NCBI GenBank assembly: GCA_023417815.1
Contig: JAEZEI010000003.1
Span: 62,001-126,000, forward strand
Direction of reading: 5' to 3'
Source: Bacteroidota bacterium
GTDB lineage: Bacteria; Bacteroidota; Bacteroidia; Chitinophagales; Chitinophagaceae
Length of the DNA: 64,000 nt
In this document: positions 1 through 8,755 of the stretch, one piece after another
Layout: each line of letters starts with the position of its first letter
Position numbering within the stretch: the first letter of the stretch is position 1
Made by a program: the position numbers and the translations under genes
The notes under the pieces: model-generated
The model's input: only the letters and a program-made list of their open reading frames with translations
Database searches by the model: none
What the model was told of the DNA's origin: nothing

Positions 1-1394
1 GGATTAACGGTGATCTGTCTCGTAATATTCTTCTGGCAACCCTTACTGTTACCGACATCTAAACTAACTGTATAAACTCCGGGAGTATTGAAGGTATAAG
101 ACGGAACAGCAAGGTGACTTGTATCTGCGAGGGTGGTGCCATCCCCAAAGTTCCAGCTCCACGAATCAACAACACCATAATGTGTGAGCGTGGTATCTGT
201 AAAAGTAACGGGTTGGCCTACACAAACAGGAGTGCTGTTTTCAAACCCTGGAAAGAATCCGGGGAACACCCTGATGGTAAGCTCCGAGGAATCAGTACAG
301 TTTCCCCCTTTATTGATAATAAGTTTTACATTAAATACACCTGTATCCGGGTAAACAAACACCGGGTTGTCAATGATAGAAGTATCGTTGTCGATGCCCG
401 GGTAACCGAAATCCCAGAAAACAGTTTGGGCGCCTGTACTGCTGTGGAAGAACTGAACATTGAATCCATCGCAGGTGATATAATCCGGCATGGGATCAGC
501 ATTCGTAGGTATACAAGGTGAAACTTCAACTATAAGGTCCTTTCGGTGCACACCTCTGAAAACGCCATCACGGTAATAAGCTACACAAACTGCAACTACA
601 TATTTCCCCGCGTTCGGCGCTATACCAGAGATCATCCCTGTGTTTGGATCTATTGTGGCTAATGGTCCCAGCGGGCTGGTAGCATTAAAGGGGTTGATAT
701 AACTTACCGAGGCATAGGGTGGTGCAACGGGATTACGGAAATCTGCCTGGTTTGCAGGACCGCCATTGAAAGCTTCACAAAAAGAATAAACCAGTGAATC
801 TCCATCTACGTCGCTGGCACTGAAGTCAAGAGCAAAATCTGAATTAGCACAGATAACGTTTACGGGCAAAGAAAACTGGGGTGAGTTGTCTATAAGAGGA
901 TCTGGTAAAAGGTTTTGACCCGGGATCACGCAACTGTATGTTGCACCCTGGTCGTTAAATATATTCTGGCTGTTTTGCCTGCTAAAGGTCTGGAAGGCCA
1001 CAGTATAACCTGCGCTGTTATTAGGTAATTCTATTACGAAGGAATATGTTTTGTAGGTGTATTGAAGGTTAGGTGCATTCTGTATACAAGGTGAAACATT
1101 GATCGGAACAGGAAGAGGTGTAACGAAATCCTGCACGGCTGCCCAGTTCTGGTTATCAGCCGGACCAAATACCTTTTGGCCATTATCATTATTGAATACA
1201 CCAACGATATACTGGTTGATAAAGGTAGCACCGCCAGGTCCTCTCAATAGGAGCAGTCTTATCCTGAATTGCTTGGAATTTTGTGAAGAACCCGGACCGA
1301 TATATTCGTATCGCATCTCACCCCCGATGAGGTGGGTAGCATAAGCCGGGAGCACAAGTGTAAATAATAATAAGACGAGTAAAATTCTTTTCAT
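1..1394 (-). CDS. PKD-domain surface protein, partial (3' end beyond left edge)
   Basis: This minus-strand gene starts at an ATG at 1394 and stays open to the window edge, so about 464 N-terminal residues are visible and the C-terminus is missing. It begins with a Sec signal peptide (MKRILLVLLLFTLVLPAYA) followed by THLIGGEM, which is nearly the same as the mature start of the next gene upstream (KHITGGEM). The middle holds cadherin/Ig-like sequence (FSASDVDGDSLVYSFC) and then PKD repeats (VFWDFGYPG, WSWNFGDGTT). Such proteins in Bacteroidota are large secreted adhesin-like proteins, usually exported by the type IX system through a C-terminal signal. That signal would lie outside the window, so export by T9SS is inferred from the paralogue. 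The two genes look like a tandem duplication. The minus-strand terminator at 1427-1456 separates them, so this one probably has its own promoter. Confidence 0.85.
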   Translation of the reverse strand, partial: MKRILLVLLLFTLVLPAYATHLIGGEMRYEYIGPGSSQNSKQFRIRLLLLRGPGGATFINQYIVGVFNNDNGQKVFGPADNQNWAAVQDFVTPLPVPINVSPCIQNAPNLQYTYKTYSFVIELPNNSAGYTVAFQTFSRQNSQNIFNDQGATYSCVIPGQNLLPDPLIDNSPQFSLPVNVICANSDFALDFSASDVDGDSLVYSFCEAFNGGPANQADFRNPVAPPYASVSYINPFNATSPLGPLATIDPNTGMISGIAPNAGKYVVAVCVAYYRDGVFRGVHRKDLIVEVSPCIPTNADPMPDYITCDGFNVQFFHSSTGAQTVFWDFGYPGIDNDTSIIDNPVFVYPDTGVFNVKLIINKGGNCTDSSELTIRVFPGFFPGFENSTPVCVGQPVTFTDTTLTHYGVVDSWSWNFGDGTTLADTSHLAVPSYTFNTPGVYTVSLDVGNSKGCQKNITRQITVN

Positions 1395-1426
1395 AAGCGG
1401 CACAGGTATTCAGACTCTAAATGTAA

Positions 1427-1456
1427 ATAAAAAAGGCCGGTATTTCACTACCGGCC
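1427..1456 (-). terminator. Rho-independent terminator of the 868-residue PKD gene
   Basis: Eight-base arms GGCCGGTA (1435-1442) and TACCGGCC (1449-1456) enclose a six-base loop. Read on the minus strand they are followed by a T run (A run at 1429-1434 on plus). It lies 20 bases after the stop of the upstream minus-strand PKD gene. Confidence 0.85.
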
Positions 1457-1476
1457 AGTACATAATTGAATATTCA

Positions 1477-4083
1477 TCACCTGATTAGTATTACAGTACC
1501 TTTTCGTTGTATCCTGACCCCCCGGTAATCCGTTCCTTCGGCAAGCCAGACATATGTGCCTGCACTTTGAGGCATTCCGCCAAAGGTTCCATCCCAACCT
1601 TTCATATACTCTGTGGTGCTGAAAAGCATTTGTCCCCAGCGATTATAGATCCTGAATGCATCAATTGAGCGCATACCGATAGGGATAGGCCTGAAAATAT
1701 CGTTCAGACCGTCACCATCCGGGCTAAAGGCGGTGGGAACATAAAGGTCTGGCTGAACTTTGAACAATTTTACCAGGATGGTGTCTGAGCCTGCACAACC
1801 TGCTGTTCCCGTTACCGAAACAATGTATTCAATATTATCCTCCGGGAGCGACACAGGATTTGGAATGGAAGAATTATTTAACCATTGTGATGGCGTCCAG
1901 GAATACGAAAGCCCTCCTGTTGCATTCAGTTGAAGCGGCTGACCCAAAACAACGCTGGTATCCCTGGGTCCTGCATTGGCATCAACCTTTATTACATTAA
2001 GATTTACAGTTCCTCTTACCGGTTTGGGACATCCAAGTGTATCCCTCACAGTTACCGTATACTGAACGTTTCCAGTGGGCCTCACCACTACAGATGAAGC
2101 TGCATTGGGAGTTTGAAGAAAAGCCAGGGGTGACCAGGAATATATACTTCCTCCAGAAGCTGATATGAAGGCATCATCTCCAAAACATATCTGAACGTCG
2201 GGTGAGGTGGTAACAACCGGGTAGGGTACAACCCGAATGCTTATAGAACCTGTTTTGGAACATTTACCAATCCTGGAGGTTACCGTATAAACTGTATTGG
2301 TAAGTGGTGTAGCCACCGGATCCGGGATAGCAGGATCATTTAAGGTAGCCGCAGGACTCCATTCATACGACAAGCCATCACCTTCAGTGTTAAGAACCAC
2401 CGGGTCCGTTTGGCAAATGGTCGTATCGGCAGGAAGTGCCAGGGTAACCTCACTTACCACGTTCACTCTTACAGAATCAATTGCTGTACAACCGAAGGCA
2501 TCGCTGTAACTGGCAATATAGGTGGTAGTAACATCAGGACTTACAAGCGGGTTATCGCTGTTAACATCACTGATCATATAGTTTGGCGACCATGTTATAT
2601 TTCCCGGATTTGAACTGGATGCTGAAAGTTGAAGTGTATCGATCGTACAGATCAGGGTATCGTTGGTGATAGAGAATGTAGGCCGGTCGGTTACGTTAAT
2701 GGTATGATATGCTGTATCAATGCAACCCCTGTCGCTGCCCACGATGAGCCTGACGGTATACGTGCCGGTTTCGGAATAGGTCCATTGAGGATTTTGGATC
2801 CTGCTGGTATCATGCGACTGGTTCTCGACCCCGAAGTCCCATCTCCAGCTATTCGCTGCGCCATAATTGGCAGTTGTATTATCATTAAAGTTTACAGGAA
2901 CTCCACGGCAAACAGTAGGTGGTGCTGCTATGGCAGGAAAATATCCAGGGAATACACGAACGATAGATGTTGTAGAATCCGAACAATTATTGCCGCGGTT
3001 TACCACAAGTTTAATGGTATAAACTCCCGCAGCGGAAAAGAGATGGGTCGGGGTTTCATCGAAACTGATATTATCAGGAGAGGCAGGATCACCAAAATCC
3101 CAATAGTAGGTCTGGTTCAGCGGTGAATTATTGAGATTTTCAAAGGTCATGGACAGATCCTGGCAATTCGTATAGCCTTCCGGTTCCAGTTCTGCACCGG
3201 CAAAATCACAGGGTGCAACTGTAATGATAAAATCTTTTCGGTGGGTACCCTTCCACTGGCCTGTTGTCCTGTTGTAGGAATCCACACAAACGGATACCAC
3301 ATATTTACCTGCAGGAGGGGCAATCCCGGAGATGATCCCGGTTTGAGAGTTGATAGTTGCCAGTGTTCCCAGGGGCATGGTTCCGGTATAACCATTGATA
3401 TAGCTTACAGAAGCATAAGGAGGACCTGCAGGGGTTGAATAACTCGCATCTGCAGCGGCTCCACCACCATATGCACTGCAGAAACTATAAACCAGTGAAT
3501 CTCCGTCCTGGTCTGTTGCACTGAAATCAAGCGTGAACGGGCGGTTGTGGCAAACCACAGAAATTCCCATGGCAAACTGCGGGCTGTTATCAGATCCGCC
3601 ACCAAGCCTGTTCCTTCCGGGAATGCTGGCTGAATATGTTGCACCTATGGAATTCGGAACATTTCCAATATTATCTATCCTGCAGCAGGTTTGGTAGGTA
3701 GCGGTGTAACCGGCATCATTATCCGGGATCTCGACCACAAAAGTATAGTACCCAACCCTGTATTGAAGGTTTGGTGGATTGGTTATGCAGTTTGGAAGCT
3801 CGTTTTGCGGAACCAGGGAAGGCGCAGAAAGGGGGACTTCGCGGTAATTACCATACCTGCTGTTATCGGTATTATTAAATATCCCTATAAACACAGAAGG
3901 CGGCATATCTGCACAACCGCTGCAATTTTCATCACGAAACAGCCGCAACGTGATCCTGTAATATTTCGAATTCGCAGTAGCCTGGCCGGTAAACTGGTAT
4001 ATCATTTCTCCGCCAGTGATATGTTTTGCCCCGGCTATGGGTACAATAAAAAAACAGCATAGGGCTGCCAGTATCTTTTTCAT
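1477..4083 (-). CDS. PKD-domain protein with T9SS type-B (gliding motility-associated) C-terminal domain
   Basis: This is an 868-residue secreted protein. I place the start at the ATG at 4083, since the longer frame opens with TTG and the ATG gives a clean signal peptide (MKKILAALCCFFIVPIAGA). After a cadherin-like part (FSATDQDGDSLVYSFC) come two PKD domains near residues 315-460 (YYWDFGDP, WRWDFGVE). Four modules of roughly 80 residues follow, each with W-S/T-P near the start and Y-x-V...GC near the end. The last 85 or so residues carry the type-B sorting domain (VPTAFSPDGDGLNDIF, IYNRWGQMLF, ending GTVILIR), which targets proteins to the type IX secretion system for surface display. The likely role is adhesion or matrix; no catalytic domain is visible. 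A paralogue lies directly downstream and another at 37385-40228. Confidence 0.9.
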   Translation of the reverse strand: MKKILAALCCFFIVPIAGAKHITGGEMIYQFTGQATANSKYYRITLRLFRDENCSGCADMPPSVFIGIFNNTDNSRYGNYREVPLSAPSLVPQNELPNCITNPPNLQYRVGYYTFVVEIPDNDAGYTATYQTCCRIDNIGNVPNSIGATYSASIPGRNRLGGGSDNSPQFAMGISVVCHNRPFTLDFSATDQDGDSLVYSFCSAYGGGAAADASYSTPAGPPYASVSYINGYTGTMPLGTLATINSQTGIISGIAPPAGKYVVSVCVDSYNRTTGQWKGTHRKDFIITVAPCDFAGAELEPEGYTNCQDLSMTFENLNNSPLNQTYYWDFGDPASPDNISFDETPTHLFSAAGVYTIKLVVNRGNNCSDSTTSIVRVFPGYFPAIAAPPTVCRGVPVNFNDNTTANYGAANSWRWDFGVENQSHDTSRIQNPQWTYSETGTYTVRLIVGSDRGCIDTAYHTINVTDRPTFSITNDTLICTIDTLQLSASSSNPGNITWSPNYMISDVNSDNPLVSPDVTTTYIASYSDAFGCTAIDSVRVNVVSEVTLALPADTTICQTDPVVLNTEGDGLSYEWSPAATLNDPAIPDPVATPLTNTVYTVTSRIGKCSKTGSISIRVVPYPVVTTSPDVQICFGDDAFISASGGSIYSWSPLAFLQTPNAASSVVVRPTGNVQYTVTVRDTLGCPKPVRGTVNLNVIKVDANAGPRDTSVVLGQPLQLNATGGLSYSWTPSQWLNNSSIPNPVSLPEDNIEYIVSVTGTAGCAGSDTILVKLFKVQPDLYVPTAFSPDGDGLNDIFRPIPIGMRSIDAFRIYNRWGQMLFSTTEYMKGWDGTFGGMPQSAGTYVWLAEGTDYRGVRIQRKGTVILIR

Positions 4084-4134
4084 TTCCTTGTATATCAACA
4101 AGACTGTAAAGTAGTTAAAAATGCTGCGGCAGGG

Positions 4135-4920
4135 TTAGCGCTTTACGTCTTCAATAAATTTAACTAATATTTCCACCGCTTTTTGAGGCTCCTCGAACAT
4201 CCCCATATGTCCACTTTCCCTTAATATATGTATGTACGCATTTGCAGGGATATGGGTTTGCTTGAGGCCGTCGTGGAAGGGAACGGCTTTATCATGCTGG
4301 CCAAGTATGAATAGTACAGGATATTCTGCTTCACGAAGTACATGGGTCCGGTCAGGTCGCGCTATCATTGCCTCATAGTATTGCACAAGAGTTTCGGGGG
4401 CAAACTTTTCTCCTTTAACGAGCAGGTCATTAACTATAGCCTGGTGCGCATCAGGATCCCTGAAGAGATTTGGAGTGCTTGTTTCCAGGAATGGCCTTGA
4501 GCCATGACTTTTAATGAATTCAATGGCTTTTTTACGGGTTGCCTTTTTCTCTTCATCGTCGGCATAGGCAGAAGAATGGAAAAGTCCCAGCGCCTTGACC
4601 CTGCCCGGGTATTTTTCAGCAAATGCAAGAGAAATATATCCTCCCATACTATGCCCGATCAAAATTACCTGGTCTATGGATTCCTGGTCAAGGATAGCTG
4701 CGATCCATTCAGCATGATCTTCAAGCATGGCATTATCAATGGCAGGAGTTCCGCTTCCTGGAATTACCGGTATAATAAGCCTGTATCCCATAAGCGGAGA
4801 GATCAGCTGGTTCCACACAGTTTCATCTTCTCCAAACCCGTGAAGGAGCATCACTGTCGGCCCGTTGCCGGAAACAGCATATTGAACAGGCTGATCCCTG
4901 AAGGTTATTTGTTTATTCAT
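4135..4920 (-). CDS. alpha/beta hydrolase
   Basis: A 261-residue protein with a full alpha/beta-hydrolase core: the oxyanion-hole region LLHGFGEDETVW near residue 26, the nucleophile elbow GHSMGGY with catalytic Ser near residue 96, an acid region near GQHDKAVP and a late catalytic His in SGHMGMFEE. There is no signal peptide, so it should be cytoplasmic. The family covers esterases, C-C hydrolases and haloperoxidase-like enzymes, and the sequence alone does not fix the substrate. It follows the DUF4105 gene (start 6120, stop 4957) by 36 bases on the same strand and may be co-transcribed with it. The catalytic triad is intact, so it is probably an active enzyme. Confidence 0.88.
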   Translation of the reverse strand: MNKQITFRDQPVQYAVSGNGPTVMLLHGFGEDETVWNQLISPLMGYRLIIPVIPGSGTPAIDNAMLEDHAEWIAAILDQESIDQVILIGHSMGGYISLAFAEKYPGRVKALGLFHSSAYADDEEKKATRKKAIEFIKSHGSRPFLETSTPNLFRDPDAHQAIVNDLLVKGEKFAPETLVQYYEAMIARPDRTHVLREAEYPVLFILGQHDKAVPFHDGLKQTHIPANAYIHILRESGHMGMFEEPQKAVEILVKFIEDVKR

Positions 4921-4956
4921 GGCACCGTAAATATACGGAGCTATCGGCGGCTCTGG

Positions 4957-6120
4957 CTATTTGGAAATGCTTAAATACCTGTATAGGCACCTGAACATCA
5001 TAATTCCGATAATGATGAGCAGATTTTCATTCAAATTCTGGGGTAAAAAGAACCAGGATAGAACCAAAAGGGTATAGAGCGCAAGGGTGAATGCATAATA
5101 AAAGCGCACCCATCTCTTTTTTGATGTAATAAAAAATGAAAATACGAGGTGGCTGGGTACGGCCCACAGGAGATTAAAATTTTCCCTTGCCATCGCATGA
5201 TCTGTTGAGGTCCACATGAAAACGATCACACAACCAATAAACCCTGTGAAAAAGAAAAGAAGTCCGTCAAGCCCTGATAAAACCGGGAGCGCCCAGGGTT
5301 TACTGGTGAATGAAAGAAAGACCATTAAGGCTGCAAGAAGTAAGAAGCATACCAGGGGAGTGAACCATGCATCATTGGAACCAGGAGCACTGTAGTTATA
5401 AAGTTCTTTCTTCGAACTTACCAGGGAAACATTCTCAGACCTGTCGAGGGCATTCATCAGGTTATCGGGTAGAAATTGTTGCTGGGAGGGAGTCATTACA
5501 ATATCAGTTGGAAGTCCCAACAGTATATCAATACCCAGCTTGCTCCAATATTGCTTCCCCCTGTTCAGGTACCCGTGAATGGCTTCCCGGAAGCGTGTTC
5601 CTTCGGGCATTACCGCAGGTAGAACGGGGGTGGGTGATTTAAATTTTACGATAAGGTCCCTAAGCCTGGTGGTGCAGTTATCAAGGAAAAAATCATACTT
5701 ATAATAACGGTTCTCTTCGCGTAGATTTTCATTCAACGCATTTCGAAGTGCTGTCTTTTCTTCAGAATCAAGATCCAAAACCTGCTCCGTTATACCACGC
5801 CCTGTAGCCTGGTACAGGTACCGGAAATTCTCGAAATGCTCAATGCTTATGTAGTAAAGCAATTTCCCTCTTACGAATTTGATATAGAACCCGTCATCAT
5901 CAAAATTGAAGGTGCCGTAATTATAAACGATATCGGTGACGCTGTTACTGTCAATTACCCTTAGGGCACTGTGACCGAAAAGTGAATAGAGTTCATCACC
6001 CGGTGTGCAGGTTAGCAGCGATATCCTGAGGCGTGAGGAATCCTGTGAACAGACGTTTACCTGCGAAAAGATGCAAACAGCGCAAAAAAGAAAATAGGTA
6101 AGAATGTTTCGTTTAGTCAT
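4957..6120 (-). CDS. DUF4105 membrane protein, possible lipoprotein N-acyltransferase Lnb
   Basis: A 387-residue protein with a signal peptide (MTKRNILTYFLFCAVCIFS), a periplasmic DUF4105 domain over roughly residues 30-200, and four to five hydrophobic helices from about residue 255 to the end. DUF4105 has a papain/NlpC-P60-like layout. The conserved His sits in TPGDELYSLFGHSALRV and the conserved Cys in FFLDNCTTRLRD, both present here. As I recall, proteins of this layout in Bacteroides act as Lnb, which N-acylates the lipoprotein amino terminus in species lacking Lnt; applying that here is inference. Its start lies 3 bases after the guaB stop, so it is probably translated from a guaB-containing transcript. 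Alternatively it may be an uncharacterised membrane hydrolase of the same family. Confidence 0.8.
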   Translation of the reverse strand: MTKRNILTYFLFCAVCIFSQVNVCSQDSSRLRISLLTCTPGDELYSLFGHSALRVIDSNSVTDIVYNYGTFNFDDDGFYIKFVRGKLLYYISIEHFENFRYLYQATGRGITEQVLDLDSEEKTALRNALNENLREENRYYKYDFFLDNCTTRLRDLIVKFKSPTPVLPAVMPEGTRFREAIHGYLNRGKQYWSKLGIDILLGLPTDIVMTPSQQQFLPDNLMNALDRSENVSLVSSKKELYNYSAPGSNDAWFTPLVCFLLLAALMVFLSFTSKPWALPVLSGLDGLLFFFTGFIGCVIVFMWTSTDHAMARENFNLLWAVPSHLVFSFFITSKKRWVRFYYAFTLALYTLLVLSWFFLPQNLNENLLIIIGIMMFRCLYRYLSISK

Positions 6121-6123
6121 TGC

Positions 6124-7614
6124 TTACCGGCTGTAATTTGGAGCTTCTTTGGTGATGGCGATATCGTGGGCATGACTTTCCTTCATCCCGGCATTGCTGA
6201 TGCGAACAAATTTTGCTTTCTGAAGATCCAGGATATTCTTTGCGCCGCAGTAACCCATACCGGCTTTCAATCCGCCCGTGAACTGGTGGGTAACTTCGCT
6301 CAAACTCCCTTTGAAGGCAACCCTGCCTTCTATTCCTTCCGGAACAAATTTTTTGATATCATCCTCCACATCCTGGAAATACCTGTCGCTGCTTCCCTGA
6401 GCCATTGCTCCAAGGCTTCCCATTCCGCGGTATTGTTTGAATTTCCGGCCTTCATAAATTATCGTTTCGCCCGGGCTTTCTTCTGTTCCTGCAAATACAT
6501 TTCCCATCATTACGCACGTTGCTCCTGCAGCAAGTGCCTTTACCATATCACCGGTGTATCGTATTCCACCATCACTGATAATTCCAACCTTTTTTCCTTT
6601 AAGCGACTGTGCGGCATTCATTACAGCAGTTATTTGCGGAACTCCTGTTCCTGCCACCACCCTTGTAGTACAAATGGAGCCAGGACCAATCCCGACTTTC
6701 ACTGCATCTGCTCCTGCTTCTGCTAAAGCCAGGGCTCCTTCCGCGGTTCCTACATTTCCTGCGATCACTTCCAGGCCTTTAAAATTTTTCTTTATCCGTA
6801 TTAATGCGTCGATAACTCCTTTTGTATGTCCATGCGCACTATCCAGGCAAACTACATCTACACCTGCTTTTTGAAGACCTTCAACCCTTTCCGTGATATC
6901 TGCAGTTATTCCTACTCCTGCGCCAACAAGAAGTCTTCCGAAACCATCCTTGGCGGCATTGGGATAACTTTTCAGTTTTAATATATCCCCGAAGGTGAAC
7001 ATACCTGTAAGCCTGCCTTTCTTATCCACCACTGGAAGTTTTTCAACCTTCGTTTTCTTGAAGATCATCTCGGCTTTTTTCAGGTCTGTGCCGTCGGGTG
7101 CTGTTACCAGGTTCTCCTTCGTCATAACCGAGCTTACCTTTCCTTTGTAATCCGTTTCAAATCTCAGGTCGCGGTTAGTAAGTATCCCCTGCAGGATACC
7201 GTTCCGGTCCACGATCGGGATTCCGCCAATCCTGTTTTCTTTCATAAGCCTTAAAGCTTCACCTATGGTGGATTCCGGATACAATGTCACAGGGTCTAGG
7301 ATAAGCCCGTTCTCACTTCGCTTCACTTTCCTGACCTGGTCGCATTGCTGCTCAATGCTCATATTCTTATGAAGAATTCCAATTCCTCCCTGCCTCGCAA
7401 GCGCGATGGCGAGTTCGGCCTCTGTAACCGTATCCATAGCGGCACTCAACATGGGGATCTTCAGGTTAATTCTTTTTGTAAGAAATGTGGAAATATCAAC
7501 GTCGCGGGGTAATACCTGCGAATAGGCAGGTACAAGCAACACGTCATCAAATGTCAGTCCTTCGGAAGTAATTCGGCCTGAACCGGCAAAATTGGAGGAT
7601 TTTATTGTAGCCAT
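6124..7614 (-). CDS. guaB: IMP dehydrogenase
   Basis: GuaB oxidises IMP to XMP with NAD+, the committed step of GMP synthesis, in the cytoplasm. The 496-residue protein has the normal bacterial length. It opens with EGLTFDDVLLVPAYS, carries two CBS motifs around residues 95-210 (ENRIGGIPIVDRNG, KTKVEKLPVVDKKGR) and then the rest of the TIM barrel. The catalytic loop GPGSICTTRVVAGTG holds the active-site Cys, and the flap region includes YRGMGSLGAM. I prefer the ATG at 7614; the longer frame opens with TTG only six bases upstream. A TAnnTTTG-like box sits immediately before this ATG, which is discussed as a finding. The gene lies 21 bases after dprA on the same strand and may also be read from a dprA transcript. 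Confidence 0.97.
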   Translation of the reverse strand: MATIKSSNFAGSGRITSEGLTFDDVLLVPAYSQVLPRDVDISTFLTKRINLKIPMLSAAMDTVTEAELAIALARQGGIGILHKNMSIEQQCDQVRKVKRSENGLILDPVTLYPESTIGEALRLMKENRIGGIPIVDRNGILQGILTNRDLRFETDYKGKVSSVMTKENLVTAPDGTDLKKAEMIFKKTKVEKLPVVDKKGRLTGMFTFGDILKLKSYPNAAKDGFGRLLVGAGVGITADITERVEGLQKAGVDVVCLDSAHGHTKGVIDALIRIKKNFKGLEVIAGNVGTAEGALALAEAGADAVKVGIGPGSICTTRVVAGTGVPQITAVMNAAQSLKGKKVGIISDGGIRYTGDMVKALAAGATCVMMGNVFAGTEESPGETIIYEGRKFKQYRGMGSLGAMAQGSSDRYFQDVEDDIKKFVPEGIEGRVAFKGSLSEVTHQFTGGLKAGMGYCGAKNILDLQKAKFVRISNAGMKESHAHDIAITKEAPNYSR

Positions 7615-7617
7615 GGG

Positions 7618-7625
7618 CAAAGGTA
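7618..7625 (-). promoter_or_regulatory. possible -7 promoter box abutting guaB
   Basis: On the minus strand this reads TACCTTTG, a perfect match to the Bacteroidota TAnnTTTG box, and it ends only 3 bases before the guaB ATG. I see no TTG element at the usual distance upstream, so it may be a chance match in the dprA-guaB spacer or a leaderless promoter. Confidence 0.3.
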
Positions 7626-7635
7626 AGGAACGTTT

Positions 7636-8733
7636 TTATATCAGTGCATATACCCTTCCCGGCTGTGCCAGCACTATTCCTTTTAATTCAAGGGATAATA
7701 ATACGGAAGCCAGGTTTCCGGGTGATAATGCGGATTCCAGGCTGAGCATATCTATTGCAAGCGCCCCTTTATCTTTCAGCACTTCAAATACGATCTTTTC
7801 ATCTCCTTCAAGATCGTTAAAGAAGCTCCGCTGGATCAACTTCTTCGACGGATCTGCCTTCCAGTTCATCGCTGTGAGAATATCATCTGCATTTCGAACC
7901 AGCTGTGCCCGGTGTGTTCTTACCAACTGGTTGCAGCCGCTGCTCTTTTCATCTGAAGGGCGCCCCGGTATTGCAAATACGTCGCGGTTATAACTGTCTG
8001 CGATCCCTGCCGTGATCAATGAACCTCCTTTTATCCCGGACTCAATAACAAGGGTTGCATCACTCAGCCCCGCAACCACCCTGTTGCGCTTCGGAAAATT
8101 CTCTTTTGCCGGAAGAGTTGAGCCTGTGAACTCGGTAAGCAATCCACCTTGCTTCAGCATATTTCTTGCAAGGGAATGATTTTCCTCGGGGTAAATCACG
8201 CCAAGCCCGTGAGCCAGTACGCCGATTGTTGGCAATCCATATTTTATCGAAGCGCGGTGGGCGATGGTGTCAATTCCATAGGCAAGGCCGCTTATGATCA
8301 GCACCTGGTGTTCTGCAAGCTCCTGTATGATCCGTTCCGTGATCCTTCTTCCATGATCGGAATTATTTCTCGTACCTACAACGGCAAGTATTCTCGGGTG
8401 ATCCGGTAATACCGTGCCGCGGTAATACAATAATACCGGAGCATCAGCGCAGTGAAGAAGTCTCTTCGGGTAATCTTTACCGTTAATGAATAAGGGAGTG
8501 ATATGGAATTTCTCAATGAAGTCAACTTCCTTTTCACATTCGTGAAAGTTCCGGAAACTTAATATGCTGTTTACCCTTACTGTTCCAAGACCCGGTATAC
8601 ATTCCAGTTGCTTTCTTGAAGCCCTGAATACATCAGAAGCATTACCGAATACAGATGCCAGCGTCCTGGTATGAATATCTCCGATATTAGGGATCTTCGT
8701 AAGAGCCACCTGGTATAAAAGTTCGTTATCCAT
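7636..8733 (-). CDS. dprA: DNA-processing protein DprA
   Basis: DprA (Smf) binds incoming single-stranded DNA during natural transformation and loads RecA onto it; it is also widespread in species not known to transform. The 365-residue protein has a helix-hairpin-helix-like N-terminal part (LECIPGLGTVRVNSIL near residue 45), then the Rossmann-like core with VVGTRNNSDHG, ISGLAYGIDTIAHRAS, LAHGLGVIYPEEN and FPKRNRVVAGLSDATLVIES. It ends with a small winged-helix-like tail (GALAIDMLSLESALSPGNLA). All core motifs are intact. It sits between a PorE-like gene (22 bases upstream) and guaB (21 bases downstream) on the same strand. The nearby helix-hairpin-helix barrel gene at 13099 is the only other possible DNA-uptake gene in the window. 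Confidence 0.96.
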   Translation of the reverse strand: MDNELLYQVALTKIPNIGDIHTRTLASVFGNASDVFRASRKQLECIPGLGTVRVNSILSFRNFHECEKEVDFIEKFHITPLFINGKDYPKRLLHCADAPVLLYYRGTVLPDHPRILAVVGTRNNSDHGRRITERIIQELAEHQVLIISGLAYGIDTIAHRASIKYGLPTIGVLAHGLGVIYPEENHSLARNMLKQGGLLTEFTGSTLPAKENFPKRNRVVAGLSDATLVIESGIKGGSLITAGIADSYNRDVFAIPGRPSDEKSSGCNQLVRTHRAQLVRNADDILTAMNWKADPSKKLIQRSFFNDLEGDEKIVFEVLKDKGALAIDMLSLESALSPGNLASVLLSLELKGIVLAQPGRVYALI

Positions 8734-8755
8734 GCAACGAACAATTTACCAAAAA

